Positions 52,781-61,689 of a DNA stretch of 64,000 nucleotides are shown in pieces (positions within the stretch are counted from its first letter, which is position 1; every line of letters starts with the position of its first letter). The DNA comes from Bradyrhizobium sp. OK095 (lineage in GTDB: Bacteria; Pseudomonadota; Alphaproteobacteria; Rhizobiales; Xanthobacteraceae). A program made the translations under genes and the position numbers. The notes under the pieces were generated by a model, which saw only the letters and a program-made list of their open reading frames with translations, ran no database searches and was not told the origin of the DNA. Location: contig NZ_FOBX01000003.1 in the NCBI RefSeq assembly GCF_900109945.1, positions 186,001 through 250,000 of the forward strand, in the 5' to 3' direction.

Positions 52781-54580
52781 TCAAATAAACGTCGGATCAG
52801 CATCTCGCAGGTTTGCGATGTCGGCGACGAACGGGACGAGGTCGCCCATGTTGTCGAGCTCCGGCACGAAGTCGAGGCGGTTGGCGGCGTAGATGCGCGA
52901 CGACAGGCGGGAGAGCGCCTCTCTGAGAGTGCTCGATGCGGTTTCGTCCGGTATTCTGCCTTCGAGCATCGCCCCGAACACGACCTCGGCAACGATGATC
53001 GAGCCCAGCGTGCCAAGTGTCTTGCCCTGTCTCGCCGGATCATTGGAGCCCGCGGCTGCTTCGAACAGAATGTAGAAGGACAGCGGCGGGTCGTTTGCGA
53101 GGGTCTGAATGTCGGCATCGGTCAGCTCGCCGCGGTTCTGCTCGAGCCAGGCCCGCAGCTGCGCCACGCGGTAGCCGTGATCTTCAAGCAGCGGATCGCT
53201 GCCGATCAGGGAGGGCTGGCGCGATCGGATCTCGTCGACAAGGCTGTTCACCGACCACAGGCCGGCGAAAGCGGCGCTCATCAGATCCCTGTACGCGAGG
53301 CCCCATGCGCCGTCGGGCACGATCGGAGGAAACAGCGTCCTGTCGTAGAGCTGGCCGCTGAAATGAGGGCTGATGCGCATGCTCGATTGCGGTCGAGGTC
53401 TGCCCGGCACGTCGAAGAAGTTCGACCAGCTCGCGATCCATTTCCGATGCAACGGCATATTGCCAGGCTCGGAATAGGATGTCGCGCGCAGCACCTCGCC
53501 GAGCGCGAAGGTGTTGGCGGGGTTGATCTGGTAGCTGTCGCGAACCATCGCGTGCCCAAAGCGAAACGCGGCATGCGTGAATTCCAACGGTATCGACGAC
53601 CCACGCGAGGGCCGCTGCGCGGAAGAGGCACTCAGCAAGTGAGGCTGATCGACATTGTACCTGTTGTAGATCTTGCGGTTGAGGACCCGGCGCATCACGT
53701 CACGGCGTATGATGTGGCGATAGATCAGCGTGGCTGCGCCGCGTGCGCAGAGAAATGCCTTGTAGGTCGCGGCCGTGTCGGACTCGGTCGTGCCGGCCGT
53801 CGGCGGGGAGAGCCGGGCCAGGAGACCGTTATGGAGATGGTGGAACAGTGTCGTGAGCTGGGACAGGATCGCATGATCGTCGTTGCGCTGGTCGGCGATC
53901 ATGACATCGGTCAGCCGTTGCGGCTGGCTGTTCGGATCCCAGGGGCAGGCAATGCGCGCGATGTCGCGGCCCTTCGGATTCATCGCGACCGGATCATCGC
54001 TGTTGACCCCGCCGCCGCCCAGACGCAGCCTTGAGCGCGCGGCCTTCGGCCTGCCTTCGTAGGCAAACGGGCATACTTCGGGACCGCCGCCATAGATCGT
54101 ATCCAGCTTCAGCCGGTAGGCCCGGTCGTTGCGCACGCCGGTTGCCGTATTTTCGAGCACCGACAGCGGGAATGACGTCTGGACGAGATCGTGCGCGACC
54201 AGCTGGAGGAGATAAGTATATCCGGCGGGAATGTCGGCATTTTCGAGCGGGCCTTGGCCGCCCTCCCACACCGGGGCGACGAGCATGCGTCTGGCCAGTC
54301 GTTCCATCAAGCTCCGCAGCCGCTCCTTGCTCTCGTCGGTTCTGAGCGGATCGTCGCCGTCGACCTTGAAACGCTTCTCCAGCGGCAATGTGTCGAGGTC
54401 GGACAGGAAATGCCGGAAGCCTGAAATGCCTGGCGCGGGTGGGGCGGACGCTCCAGCCGGTAATGCGTCGGCCCTCAACGGGGCAGACAATTCGTGGTCG
54501 CCGGTCCCGGCCCGTCTTGCGTCCGTGTCACCGCCGAGTTGCTCTCGCGCGATGGAGAAGCCGCCACCATGTCTGCCCAT
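52781..54580 (-). CDS. Animal-type haem peroxidase family protein
   Basis: This 599-residue protein starts at an ATG preceded by GGGAGGTCAAC and has no signal peptide. The distal histidine motif YLLQLVAHDLVQTSFPLS near residue 130 and the proximal FTHAAFRFGHAMVRDSYQIN near residue 330 are those of the animal haem peroxidase family (bacterial peroxidockerin/peroxicin-like members). Between them lie RNDDHAILSQLTTLFHHLHNGLLARL and AATLIYRHIIRRDVMRRVL, also conserved. Such enzymes use hydrogen peroxide to oxidise halides or organic substrates. The neighbouring YcaO, regulator and 130-residue gene suggest a dedicated peptide or protein substrate, but this is unproven. Confidence 0.85.
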   Translation of the reverse strand: MGRHGGGFSIAREQLGGDTDARRAGTGDHELSAPLRADALPAGASAPPAPGISGFRHFLSDLDTLPLEKRFKVDGDDPLRTDESKERLRSLMERLARRMLVAPVWEGGQGPLENADIPAGYTYLLQLVAHDLVQTSFPLSVLENTATGVRNDRAYRLKLDTIYGGGPEVCPFAYEGRPKAARSRLRLGGGGVNSDDPVAMNPKGRDIARIACPWDPNSQPQRLTDVMIADQRNDDHAILSQLTTLFHHLHNGLLARLSPPTAGTTESDTAATYKAFLCARGAATLIYRHIIRRDVMRRVLNRKIYNRYNVDQPHLLSASSAQRPSRGSSIPLEFTHAAFRFGHAMVRDSYQINPANTFALGEVLRATSYSEPGNMPLHRKWIASWSNFFDVPGRPRPQSSMRISPHFSGQLYDRTLFPPIVPDGAWGLAYRDLMSAAFAGLWSVNSLVDEIRSRQPSLIGSDPLLEDHGYRVAQLRAWLEQNRGELTDADIQTLANDPPLSFYILFEAAAGSNDPARQGKTLGTLGSIIVAEVVFGAMLEGRIPDETASSTLREALSRLSSRIYAANRLDFVPELDNMGDLVPFVADIANLRDADPTFI

Positions 54581-54846
54581 TGTTGACCTCCCAAAGTCAC
54601 GGGCAATCCTATTTTCAGCAACGTGATTTGAACGTGAATCGATCCGGCTCGGGAGCGACGAGCTGTGCTCCGTCGGCCGGATGTGCCGTGGTGAGTGGCG
54701 CAAGCGCGGTGAGCGGGCCAGCCCGCCCTCACGTTGTCAGGAGATCATATCGGATTCACGGGCCATTCACGTTTCGCTTCGCTCCGCCGGCCTATGCTGC
54801 GCACGAGACTGAAGGATCGCGCAACTTGGCTTAGGAAGGACTCGTC

Positions 54847-55167
54847 ATGACTGTCCTGCTGAGAAACACCTTCAAGGCCTGGATCGACCGCGCGCCGGGC
54901 GGGCCGCCCAAGCTGGTCATGACCGGCGACGTGCGGGTCCCGACCAATGGCTGGCAGGCCCGGCTGACCAAGCGCTCGCCGCAAGGGATCAATCCGAAGA
55001 TCCTGATCCTCGATGTGAACTCCGAGCAGCCGGGCGGCGTGGGGCAGGAGGAGATCACCACGATCCCGCTGCGCTACGAGGAAAGCCCGCCGCAGGACGA
55101 GTACGGCCAGGTGATGATCGCGAACGGCCGGGGCGAGATCGTCGTCTGCGTTGGCCGCACCCATTAG
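54847..55167 (+). CDS. Unknown protein, 106 residues
   Basis: The ATG follows a strong ribosome-binding site (AGGAAGGACTCGTC). The protein is strand-rich without a signal peptide: LRNTFKAWIDRAPGGPPKLVMTGDVRVPTNGWQARLTKR, then NPKILILDVNSEQPGGVG, and ends GQVMIANGRGEIVVCVGRTH. The pattern suggests a small all-beta domain. I do not recognise the family. It is divergent from the peroxidase gene, across a 266-base gap without other features. Confidence 0.6.
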   Translation: MTVLLRNTFKAWIDRAPGGPPKLVMTGDVRVPTNGWQARLTKRSPQGINPKILILDVNSEQPGGVGQEEITTIPLRYEESPPQDEYGQVMIANGRGEIVVCVGRTH

Positions 55168-55348
55168 CCGGACGCTGGCGCCGGTGGTGTCCCGGCCGCG
55201 GTTGCGGGAGCGATCCACCGCAGCGCTTGCCAGCCCAGATGCGAGCGGGTAGAAAGCTGCCACGCCTGAGCCGTGATTTGCGCCAAAACGCGCTTCCGGC
55301 CGCAGTCGAACAAATCGTCAAGTCGTTGAATTTGTTCGGCTATTCCGT

Positions 55349-55422
55349 TGGGGAATGGTGTAACGGTAGCACAACAGACTCTGACTCTGTTTGTCTAGGT
55401 TCGAATCCTAGTTCCCCAGCCA
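55349..55422 (+). tRNA. tRNA-Gln, anticodon CTG
   Basis: A full cloverleaf can be read: acceptor TGGGGAA pairing with TTCCCCA (55412-55418), D-arm with GTAACGGTAGCAC, anticodon stem ACAGA/TCTGT around loop CTCTGAC with anticodon CTG at 55381-55383, and T-arm CTAGGTTCGAATCCTAG. The CCA end is encoded (55420-55422). The tRNA decodes CAG as glutamine. No integrase gene or partial copy of the 3' end is seen nearby. Confidence 0.95.
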
Positions 55423-55591
55423 ATTCCGGGCGCTTTTCACTGACTGCAATGCGATCCTGCCGACGGCTGCAAAGCCCGGGCTTGCCGCGTCGCCCATCGC
55501 GGCGGTTTGTCTCATCTGAAATCGCATCGTCCGGGTCGGATCTCCGCCCGCCCCGTCGTCCTTGGGTCACATAACCCCTGGGAGATCCGTG

Positions 55592-55969
55592 ATGCCCTAT
55601 GTCGATGGTTTCGTGCTGGCCGTGCCGAAGGATGGGATCGAGGCCTACAAGACCTTGGCGAAAACGGCCTGCGCGGTCTGGATGGAGCACGGCGCGCTCG
55701 ATTATGTCGAATGCATCGGCGACGACGTGCCGTACGGCCAGCTGACGTCGTTTCCGCGCGCGGTGATGGCGAAGGAGGACGAGGTCGTGGTGTTCTCCTG
55801 GATCATCTACCGTGATCGGGAGACGCGCGATGCCGTCAACAAGAAGGTGATGGCGGATGCGCGGCTCAAGGGCGCCGACATGCCGTTCGACGGCAAGCGG
55901 ATGATCTATGGCGGCTTCACGACGCTGCTGCGGGCGAGCGATGTCGTCGGCCAAGCACGGACCCCGTAG
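55592..55969 (+). CDS. DUF1428 protein
   Basis: This 125-residue protein has GGGAG before the ATG at 55592 and begins MPYVDGFVLAVPKDGIEAYK, the DUF1428 opening. It continues WMEHGALDYVECIGDDVPYGQLTSFPRAVMAKEDEVVVFSWI, VNKKVMADARLK and MPFDGKRMIYGGFTTLL at the end. DUF1428 proteins adopt a dimeric alpha/beta-barrel (ferredoxin-like) fold; their function is unknown. The gene stands alone, between tRNA-Gln and a dispersed repeat that starts at its stop. Confidence 0.85.
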   Translation: MPYVDGFVLAVPKDGIEAYKTLAKTACAVWMEHGALDYVECIGDDVPYGQLTSFPRAVMAKEDEVVVFSWIIYRDRETRDAVNKKVMADARLKGADMPFDGKRMIYGGFTTLLRASDVVGQARTP

Positions 55970-56054
55970 GGTGGATCAGCGATAGCGTAATCCACCTCTT
56001 TCATTCCCGCGGAAACAGACGGTGGTGGATTCCGCCTTTCGGCTCATCCACCCT
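55968..56054. repeat. Dispersed palindromic repeat (GGTGGAT element)
   Basis: AGGGTGGAT (55968-55976) and ATCCACCCT (56046-56054) are perfect inverted ends, with another GTAATCCACC / GGTGGATTCC pair inside. I recognise this form, with its TGGATTA...TAATCCA core, from intergenic regions of Bradyrhizobium. It runs from the stop codon of the DUF1428 gene. Bases 56055-56289 hold no gene and only a leader for the binding protein. Confidence 0.7.
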
Positions 56055-56289
56055 GCGACCGCTCTTCGGGTTGTCTCACGCGAACAAAGCCACGCCAGAT
56101 AGAACGCGGCGTGCGGCGTGCGTGTCCGCGCTGCTCTCTCATGCAGCATCGTCGCAATCCGTTTCACCTTGCCGGTATCCGGCTGGCATGCCATCCTCTT
56201 ATCGCCAGGCATAATCAAACGGAAGCGGGCGGCTCGCTACAGCTTCCAAAAAATCTTGGTTGGGGAAACCCTTTGGGAGGTCTGATTTC

Positions 56290-57543
56290 ATGAAGTTGAA
56301 GCACGTCACCGCGCTGCTTTGCGCGGCCGCGATGTCGATTGCGCTCGGCACGAATGCGCGGGCCGATGACAAGGTCGTCAAGATCGGCGTGATCCTGCCG
56401 ATGTCCGGCGGCACGGCCTCGATCGGGGCGCATGCCAAGGCGGCGCTCGAGGTCGCCACTGATATCATCAACAACGCCCATCCCGAGCTCGGCAATCTGC
56501 CGCTGGCGAAGAACGCAGGGCTTGCCGGCCTCGGCGGCGCCAAGATCGAGGTCGTGATCGCCGACAATCAGGGCAACCCGGCGACCGGGCAGAACCAGGC
56601 GCTGCGCCTGATCACGGAAGACAAGGTGGCGGCCGTGTTCGGCGCCTATCAGTCCGGTATCACGTTGACCTCGAGCGCGATCGCCGAGAAATACGGCATT
56701 CCCTATCTCAACTCAGAGTCGGTCGCCGCCAATCTCACCGAGCGCGGTTTCAAATGGTTCTTTCGCACCACGCCGATCGCAACCGATTTCGCAAAAGCCT
56801 ATGTCGACTTCCTTGCTGACATGAAGGCAGCCGGTGCCAAGACCGACGCAATCGCGCTGGTTCACGACAACACCGAATACGGCACCTCGGTCGCGAATAC
56901 GATCGCCGGTGCCTTCAAGGAGAAGGGCCAGCCGGTCGCGCTCGATGTCGCCTATCCCGTCAACGCGACCGATTTGCAGGGCCAGGTGCTCCAGCTCAAG
57001 GACAAGAAGCCCGACGTGATCATCATGATCAGCTACACGTCGGATGCGATCCTGTTCGCCAAGACCATGCAGTCGCTCGACTACAAGCCGGCGATCCTGC
57101 TCGCCGACGACGCCGGCTATTCCGATCCGTCCTTCATCAAGGCGGTCGGCAAGATCTCGCAAGGCGTCTTCAACCGTTCGTCCTGGTCGGTGGGCCCATC
57201 AGGCTCGCCGTCCGCCATCATCGCCGACATGTACAAGAAGAAGAGCGGCGAGGAGATGGACGACACCGTCGGCCGCCAGATGCAGGGCTTCTTCGTGCTC
57301 GCCGACGCCATCGACCGGGCCGGCTCGACCGATCCCGCAAAAATCCAGGTGGCGCTGAAGGCGACGGACCTCAAGCCCGAGCAATTGATGATGGGCTACA
57401 AGGGCGTGAAGTTCGACGACAAGGGCCAGAACGTGCTCGCCTCCGGCCTGATCATCCAGCTTCAGGATGGCGAGAACTACACGGCGGTATGGCCGAAGGC
57501 CAATGCCGTGAAGGCGCCAGTGCTGCCCTACAAGGGCTGGTGA
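56290..57543 (+). CDS. Branched-chain amino-acid-type ABC substrate-binding protein
   Basis: This 417-residue periplasmic protein has a signal peptide (LLCAAAMSIALGTNARADD) and starts with KVVKIGVILPMSGGTASIGAHAKAALEVATDIIN, the peripla_BP_6/LivK opening. Next come GGAKIEVVIADNQGNPATGQNQALRLI and VFGAYQSGITLTSSAIAEKYGIPYLNSESVAANLTERGFKWFFRTTP, also typical. GGGAGG precedes the ATG. It heads a complete livK-H-M-G-F set, so it captures the substrate for this importer. The ligand may be a branched-chain amino acid or an aromatic/amide compound. Confidence 0.92.
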   Translation: MKLKHVTALLCAAAMSIALGTNARADDKVVKIGVILPMSGGTASIGAHAKAALEVATDIINNAHPELGNLPLAKNAGLAGLGGAKIEVVIADNQGNPATGQNQALRLITEDKVAAVFGAYQSGITLTSSAIAEKYGIPYLNSESVAANLTERGFKWFFRTTPIATDFAKAYVDFLADMKAAGAKTDAIALVHDNTEYGTSVANTIAGAFKEKGQPVALDVAYPVNATDLQGQVLQLKDKKPDVIIMISYTSDAILFAKTMQSLDYKPAILLADDAGYSDPSFIKAVGKISQGVFNRSSWSVGPSGSPSAIIADMYKKKSGEEMDDTVGRQMQGFFVLADAIDRAGSTDPAKIQVALKATDLKPEQLMMGYKGVKFDDKGQNVLASGLIIQLQDGENYTAVWPKANAVKAPVLPYKGW

Positions 57544-57611
57544 GATTGTTTGAAGGCGGGGCCGTGCGTCCCGCCTTTCCCAGAATGATTTGATTCAGAG
57601 CAACGCGGCTC

Positions 57612-58475
57612 ATGTCCTTTGTACTCGTGCAGGTGATCGTCGGCGGGCTTCTGCTTGGCGCCGTCTACGCCCTGTTTTCCTCAGGCCTCACGCTGGTGTG
57701 GGGCATGATGAACATCGTCAATTTCGCGCATGGCGATTTCGTCATGCTCGGCATGTACGTCGCCTACGTCGTCTATACCCTGATGGGGGGCGGCCCGATC
57801 CTGGGCGCGCCGCTGGCAACGCTGGTGCTGGCAACCGTCGGTGTCGTGGTCTATTTCGCCCTGATCCGCGACATCATGAAGGGGCCGATGCTGGCGCAAA
57901 TCCTCGGCACGTTCGGGCTCGCGCTGCTGTTGCGCTATTCCGTGTTCTGGTGGTTCGGCGCAAACTTCCTGTCGATGCCGCCGAACATCGTCGGCGGCAC
58001 CTATGCGTTTGCAGGCCTGCGCATCGAGGCTTCGCGCCTGCTTGCCGGTGTCGTCGCGCTGCTGGTGACGCTCGGCCTGCATCTCTTGCTGACCCGCACC
58101 TCGCTCGGCTCAAAGATGCTGGCGGTGGCGGAGGACCAGACCGCGGCCCAGCTCATGGGCATCCGGCCCGACACCATGCAGGCGATCGCCTGGGCGATTG
58201 CCGCGGGCGCCACTGGTCTGGCGGGTGCGCTGATCGCGAATTTCTTCTACATCGTGCCGACGGTCGGCGAGACGCTCGGTATCGTCGCCTTCGTCACGGT
58301 GTCGCTCGGCGGTTTCGGCAGCGTGCCGGGCGCGCTGGTCGCAGGGCTCCTGATCGGCGTCATCGAGTCGCTGTCCGGCTATCTGATCGGCGCGATCTAC
58401 AAGGACATCGTCGTCTATGTCCTGTTCCTGCTCTTCCTCTGGTTCCGGCCGCAAGGCTTGATGGGCAAGGCCTGA
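57612..58475 (+). CDS. livH: ABC permease, LivH type
   Basis: This 287-residue membrane protein has about eight helices. The start SFVLVQVIVGGLLLGAVYALFSSGLTLVWGMMNIVNFAHGDFVMLGMY is the standard LivH opening. The cytoplasmic loop TSLGSKMLAVAEDQTAAQLMGIRPDTMQAIAWAIAAG (about 185-220) couples to the ATPases, and the tail VYVLFLLFLWFRPQGLMGK is also conserved. It is the first of the two permease genes; LivM follows 13 bases later. Confidence 0.93.
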   Translation: MSFVLVQVIVGGLLLGAVYALFSSGLTLVWGMMNIVNFAHGDFVMLGMYVAYVVYTLMGGGPILGAPLATLVLATVGVVVYFALIRDIMKGPMLAQILGTFGLALLLRYSVFWWFGANFLSMPPNIVGGTYAFAGLRIEASRLLAGVVALLVTLGLHLLLTRTSLGSKMLAVAEDQTAAQLMGIRPDTMQAIAWAIAAGATGLAGALIANFFYIVPTVGETLGIVAFVTVSLGGFGSVPGALVAGLLIGVIESLSGYLIGAIYKDIVVYVLFLLFLWFRPQGLMGKA

Positions 58476-58488
58476 TGGGGAAGATGTG

Positions 58489-59460
58489 ATGCGGCGTTGG
58501 ATATGGCTCACGGTCGTCGCCGCATTGGCGATCGCCTATCCGCTGCTGCTGTCCTCGCCGTTCCAGCAGCGCTTGGGCGCACTGGTGCTGCTCTATGCGA
58601 TTGCGGCGTCCGCCTGGAACATCGTCGGCGGTTACGCCGGTCAGGTCTCGGTCGGTCACGTCGTGTTCTTCGGCTGCGGCGCCTATGCCGCGATGGGCTC
58701 CTACGCAAAATTCGGCCTGTCGCCGCTATTCGGTATTCCCGGCGGCATCGTGATCGCGGTGGGCTTGGCCGCAATCATCGGCGTGCCGACGCTGCGGCTG
58801 TCTGGCCATTATTTCAGCATGGCGACCATCGCGGTGGCCGAGACGATGCGGCTGATCGTCACCAACACCGACTGGCTGGGCGCCGCCGTCGGTCTCTCGG
58901 GTCCTACCGTGCCGCGCAACGTCTTCGATCTCTCGTTCCTGTCGTCGCTGCCGTATTACTATCTCTTCCTGCTCGTGCTCGTGATCACGCTGTTCATCAC
59001 CTGGTGGATGACCAACAGCCGGATGGGATTTTACCTGCGCGCGATCAAGGATTCCGAGCGCGCCGCGCGCTCGCTCGGAGCGCCAGCCAGCCGCACAAAA
59101 CTCTATGCCTACATGTTGAGTGCGGCACTGACGAGCGTTTCCGGCGCGCTCTACGCCATGATGTTCGGCTTCGTCGATCCCGAGTCCGGCCTCGGCATCC
59201 TGATCTCGGTGAAGATCCTGATCATGGCAGCGCTGGGCGGGGCAGGGCTGCTGTTCGGCCCACTGGTGGGCGCGGCGATCCTGGTGCCGCTGGAGGAGAT
59301 CTCCAACAGCTGGCTCGGCGGCAAGGGCGCCGGGCTCACCTTCGTGGTCTATGGCGCGATCATCGTGCTGATCGCGCGGTTCCAGCCGGGCGGCCTGCTC
59401 AGCCTGTTCACGGGGCGAAAAAAATCCAAGAGCGACACAGGAGCAGGCCATGCTCCTTGA
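58489..59460 (+). CDS. livM: ABC permease, LivM type
   Basis: This permease of about 323 residues has about ten hydrophobic segments, including SAWNIVGGYAGQVSVGHVVFFGCGAYAAM, the LivM signature, and the coupling loop MGFYLRAIKDSERAARSLGAPASRTKLYAYMLSAALTSVSGALYAM. The ATG at 58489 follows GGGGAAG; a GTG just before it is equally in frame. Its 3' end overlaps livG by 11 bases, so translation of the two is linked. Confidence 0.92.
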   Translation: MRRWIWLTVVAALAIAYPLLLSSPFQQRLGALVLLYAIAASAWNIVGGYAGQVSVGHVVFFGCGAYAAMGSYAKFGLSPLFGIPGGIVIAVGLAAIIGVPTLRLSGHYFSMATIAVAETMRLIVTNTDWLGAAVGLSGPTVPRNVFDLSFLSSLPYYYLFLLVLVITLFITWWMTNSRMGFYLRAIKDSERAARSLGAPASRTKLYAYMLSAALTSVSGALYAMMFGFVDPESGLGILISVKILIMAALGGAGLLFGPLVGAAILVPLEEISNSWLGGKGAGLTFVVYGAIIVLIARFQPGGLLSLFTGRKKSKSDTGAGHAP

Positions 59461-60217
59461 GGCGCGCGGGATCATCAAGGCCTTCGGCAGCTTCAAGGCG
59501 GTGGACGATGCCTCCGTTACGCTGGAGCAGGGCGACATTCTCGGCCTGATCGGCCCGAACGGCGCGGGAAAATCCACCTTCTTCAATTGCCTCACCGGCG
59601 ACCTCAAGGCCACGGCTGGCTGCGTTCTGTTCGAGGGACGCGACATCACCGACTTCACACCGGAGTTGCGGGCCGGGCTCGGGCTTGCCCGCACTTTCCA
59701 GGTGCCGCAGACCTTTGAGGGCATGACCGTGCTCGAGAACGTCATGATCGGCGCCTTTCTGCGCACCTCGCATCGCAAGGAGGCCGAAACAAAAGCGCGC
59801 GCCGTTCTTGAGCGCGTCGGCATGAGCAAGCTTGCAGACGCACCGGCGCGCTCGCTCGGTACGCCCGGCCGCAAGCGGCTGGAGATCGCCCGCGCACTTG
59901 CGACCGAGCCGAAAGTGTTGCTGCTCGACGAGGCCATGGCCGGCCTCAACGCGCATGAGGTGAAACTCGCGATCGATCTCGTCCGCGACATCCACCGCTC
60001 CGGCATCACGCTCGTCATCGTCGAGCACATCATGGAAGTGATCATGTCGCTGGCGAGCCGCGTGATGGTGTTCCACCAGGGCAAGGAGATCGCCCAGGGC
60101 TCGCCGCGCGAGGTCACGTCAAATCCGGCGGTGATCGAGGCCTATCTCGGCAAGCGCGCGGCCAAGGCCGCCGCCGGCCATACGCCGGTCGAGCTGATGG
60201 GCGGGCCGGACCTATGA
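59450..60217 (+). CDS. livG: ABC ATPase, LivG type
   Basis: This 255-residue ATPase has Walker A GPNGAGKSTFFNCLTG near residue 45, the Q-loop region LARTFQVPQTFEGMTVLENV, the signature SLGTPGRKRLEIARALATEPKVLLLDEAMAGLN (the signature LGTPGRKR is slightly changed from LSGGQ; Walker B LLLDEA follows), and the switch histidine in VIVEHIMEVIMSLASRVMV. It overlaps livM and, by ATGA, livF. The two ATPases drive the importer. Confidence 0.92.
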   Translation: MLLEARGIIKAFGSFKAVDDASVTLEQGDILGLIGPNGAGKSTFFNCLTGDLKATAGCVLFEGRDITDFTPELRAGLGLARTFQVPQTFEGMTVLENVMIGAFLRTSHRKEAETKARAVLERVGMSKLADAPARSLGTPGRKRLEIARALATEPKVLLLDEAMAGLNAHEVKLAIDLVRDIHRSGITLVIVEHIMEVIMSLASRVMVFHQGKEIAQGSPREVTSNPAVIEAYLGKRAAKAAAGHTPVELMGGPDL

Positions 60218-60933
60218 GCGGGGCGCTGTTGCGGATCGAACACCTCGAGGTGCGCTATGGCGACCTCATCGGCGTCTCCGACGTCTCGCTCGAGGTGCCC
60301 GATGGCAGCGTTGTCGCGCTGCTCGGCTCCAATGGCGGCGGCAAGACCACGACGCTGAACGCCATCGCCGGCCTCATTCCCGTGCATTCCGGCACGATCA
60401 GCTTTCGCGGCGAGGACATCGCCGGCCAAAAAGCCTTTGCCATCGTGCGCAAGGGGCTGGCGCTGTCGCCGGAAGGCTGGCGGCTCTTCGTGCAGCAGAG
60501 CGTCGAGAACAATTTAATGCTCGGCGCGACGCCGCTGCACGACAAGTCGCGCAAGGCCGCGCTGCTCGAACGCGTCTACGAGTTTTTTCCGCGGTTGAAG
60601 GAGCGCCGCAACCAGCGCGCCGGTACCATGTCCGGCGGCGAGCGGCAGATGCTCGCGGTCGGCCGCGCGCTGATGAGCGACCCAAAGCTCCTCATGCTCG
60701 ACGAACCCTCGCTCGGCCTTGCGCCTGCGGTGGTCGAGTCCATGTACGAAACATTCGGCCGCCTGCATCGCGAGGGCCTGACCATTCTGCTCGCGGAGCA
60801 GTCGATCGAGCTCGCGCTGGAATTCTCTGACTTCGCCACCGTGCTCCAGGTCGGCAAGAGCGTGCTGTCGGGCACGGCAGCGGCGCTCGCGGAAGACCCG
60901 CAGGTGCAGAAGGCCTATCTCGGCGTGAGCTGA
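60214..60933 (+). CDS. livF: ABC ATPase, LivF type
   Basis: This 239-residue ATPase has Walker A GSNGGGKTTTLNAIAG near residue 40, the LivF-type Q-loop segment LALSPEGWRLFVQQSVENNLMLGA, the signature TMSGGERQMLAVGRALMSDPKLLMLDEPSLGLAPAVVES with Walker B, and LLAEQSIELALEFSDFATVLQVGKSVLSGTA near the end. It overlaps livG by ATGA and is convergent with the tetR gene, overlapping its end by 19 bases. Confidence 0.93.
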   Translation: MSGALLRIEHLEVRYGDLIGVSDVSLEVPDGSVVALLGSNGGGKTTTLNAIAGLIPVHSGTISFRGEDIAGQKAFAIVRKGLALSPEGWRLFVQQSVENNLMLGATPLHDKSRKAALLERVYEFFPRLKERRNQRAGTMSGGERQMLAVGRALMSDPKLLMLDEPSLGLAPAVVESMYETFGRLHREGLTILLAEQSIELALEFSDFATVLQVGKSVLSGTAAALAEDPQVQKAYLGVS

Positions 60934-61601
60934 TTGGTCTCCGCCTGAAGCAGCAGCAACAGGCAACCGGCGAGCCGCGTTTCCATCTCCTTCGACCGAA
61001 GCGGCAGCGGCCCGGGATCGTTGAGGATCGCGTTCACCAGCGTGCCCAGCACGATTTGGAAGCCAAATGCGATAGCGCGGGTTTTTGCGGCCTTGCGTCC
61101 TTTGCCCATGGCCGGCAGCAGGAGAGGGGTGGCACGCATCGTGGTGGCTTTCGCGAGCGCCTTGAACGGCGTCCATTTGTCGGGGCGGGTGTCGTCGTGC
61201 TGGAGCGCGGCGCGCAGCACGCCCTCGTGATTGCGTATCCAGGCCACGATGCCGCTGACGATGATGTGGCAGAGCTTGTCGAGGCTTGTGTCTGGCGACG
61301 GTCGCCTGATGTCGCCGAGCCGCTGCTCGCCGTCGCGTGCGGCCAGTGCCATCAGCGCGTTGAAATAGGCCTCTTTGCTGTCGAAGCGGCTGTAGAAGGC
61401 ACCGACGGTGGCGCCGACCTCGGCGCAGAGCGCCTCGATCGAGAGCTCTGCAAGGCTGCGCGTGCGCAGCATGCTGGCGCCGGCGCGCAGCAGCGCCAGC
61501 GTCGTTTCGCGGCTGCGCTTCTGGCGCGACGGGGCGACGCCCGGCAGGTCGAGATCGCGTGCCCCGGACTCGTTTGAAAATGGCCGCATCCGTGCTTGCA
61601 T
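60915..61601 (-). CDS. TetR-family regulator of the adjacent sulfatase
   Basis: This regulator of about 228 residues has the TetR DNA-binding helices near residues 33-80: TTLALLRAGASMLRTRSLAELSIEALCAEVGATVGAFYSRFDSKEAYFNALMALA. The C-terminal helical domain is less conserved (LCHIIVSGIVAWIRNHEGVLRAAL). I chose the ATG at 61601 (MQARMRPFSNES); an ATG at 61589 is possible. The start lies only 7 bases from the palindrome 61609-61638, so the message may have almost no leader. It is divergent from the sulfatase and probably represses it and itself. Confidence 0.82.
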   Translation of the reverse strand: MQARMRPFSNESGARDLDLPGVAPSRQKRSRETTLALLRAGASMLRTRSLAELSIEALCAEVGATVGAFYSRFDSKEAYFNALMALAARDGEQRLGDIRRPSPDTSLDKLCHIIVSGIVAWIRNHEGVLRAALQHDDTRPDKWTPFKALAKATTMRATPLLLPAMGKGRKAAKTRAIAFGFQIVLGTLVNAILNDPGPLPLRSKEMETRLAGCLLLLLQAETNQLTPR

Positions 61602-61608
61602 CCGGGCT

Positions 61609-61638
61609 AAATCATAATCATAATTCGGATTATAATTT
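61609..61638. promoter_or_regulatory. Candidate TetR operator overlapping the sulfatase -10 box
   Basis: AAATCATAATC (61609-61619) and GATTATAATTT (61628-61638) are inverted arms with one mismatch in 11, around an 8-base centre. TATAAT at 61631-61636 would be a good -10 box for the sulfatase gene, so bound repressor would block it. The AT-rich site stands out in this GC-rich DNA. Confidence 0.65.
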
Positions 61639-61689
61639 AGGAGCAAGCCGCAGGTCAACCGCGGCGGCCAAATGCACAGGGAGGAGCAG

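Noticed and set aside
55349..55422. tRNA-Gln as an attachment site for an integrated element
   Set aside because: No integrase gene and no second copy of the tRNA 3' end were found in the window.
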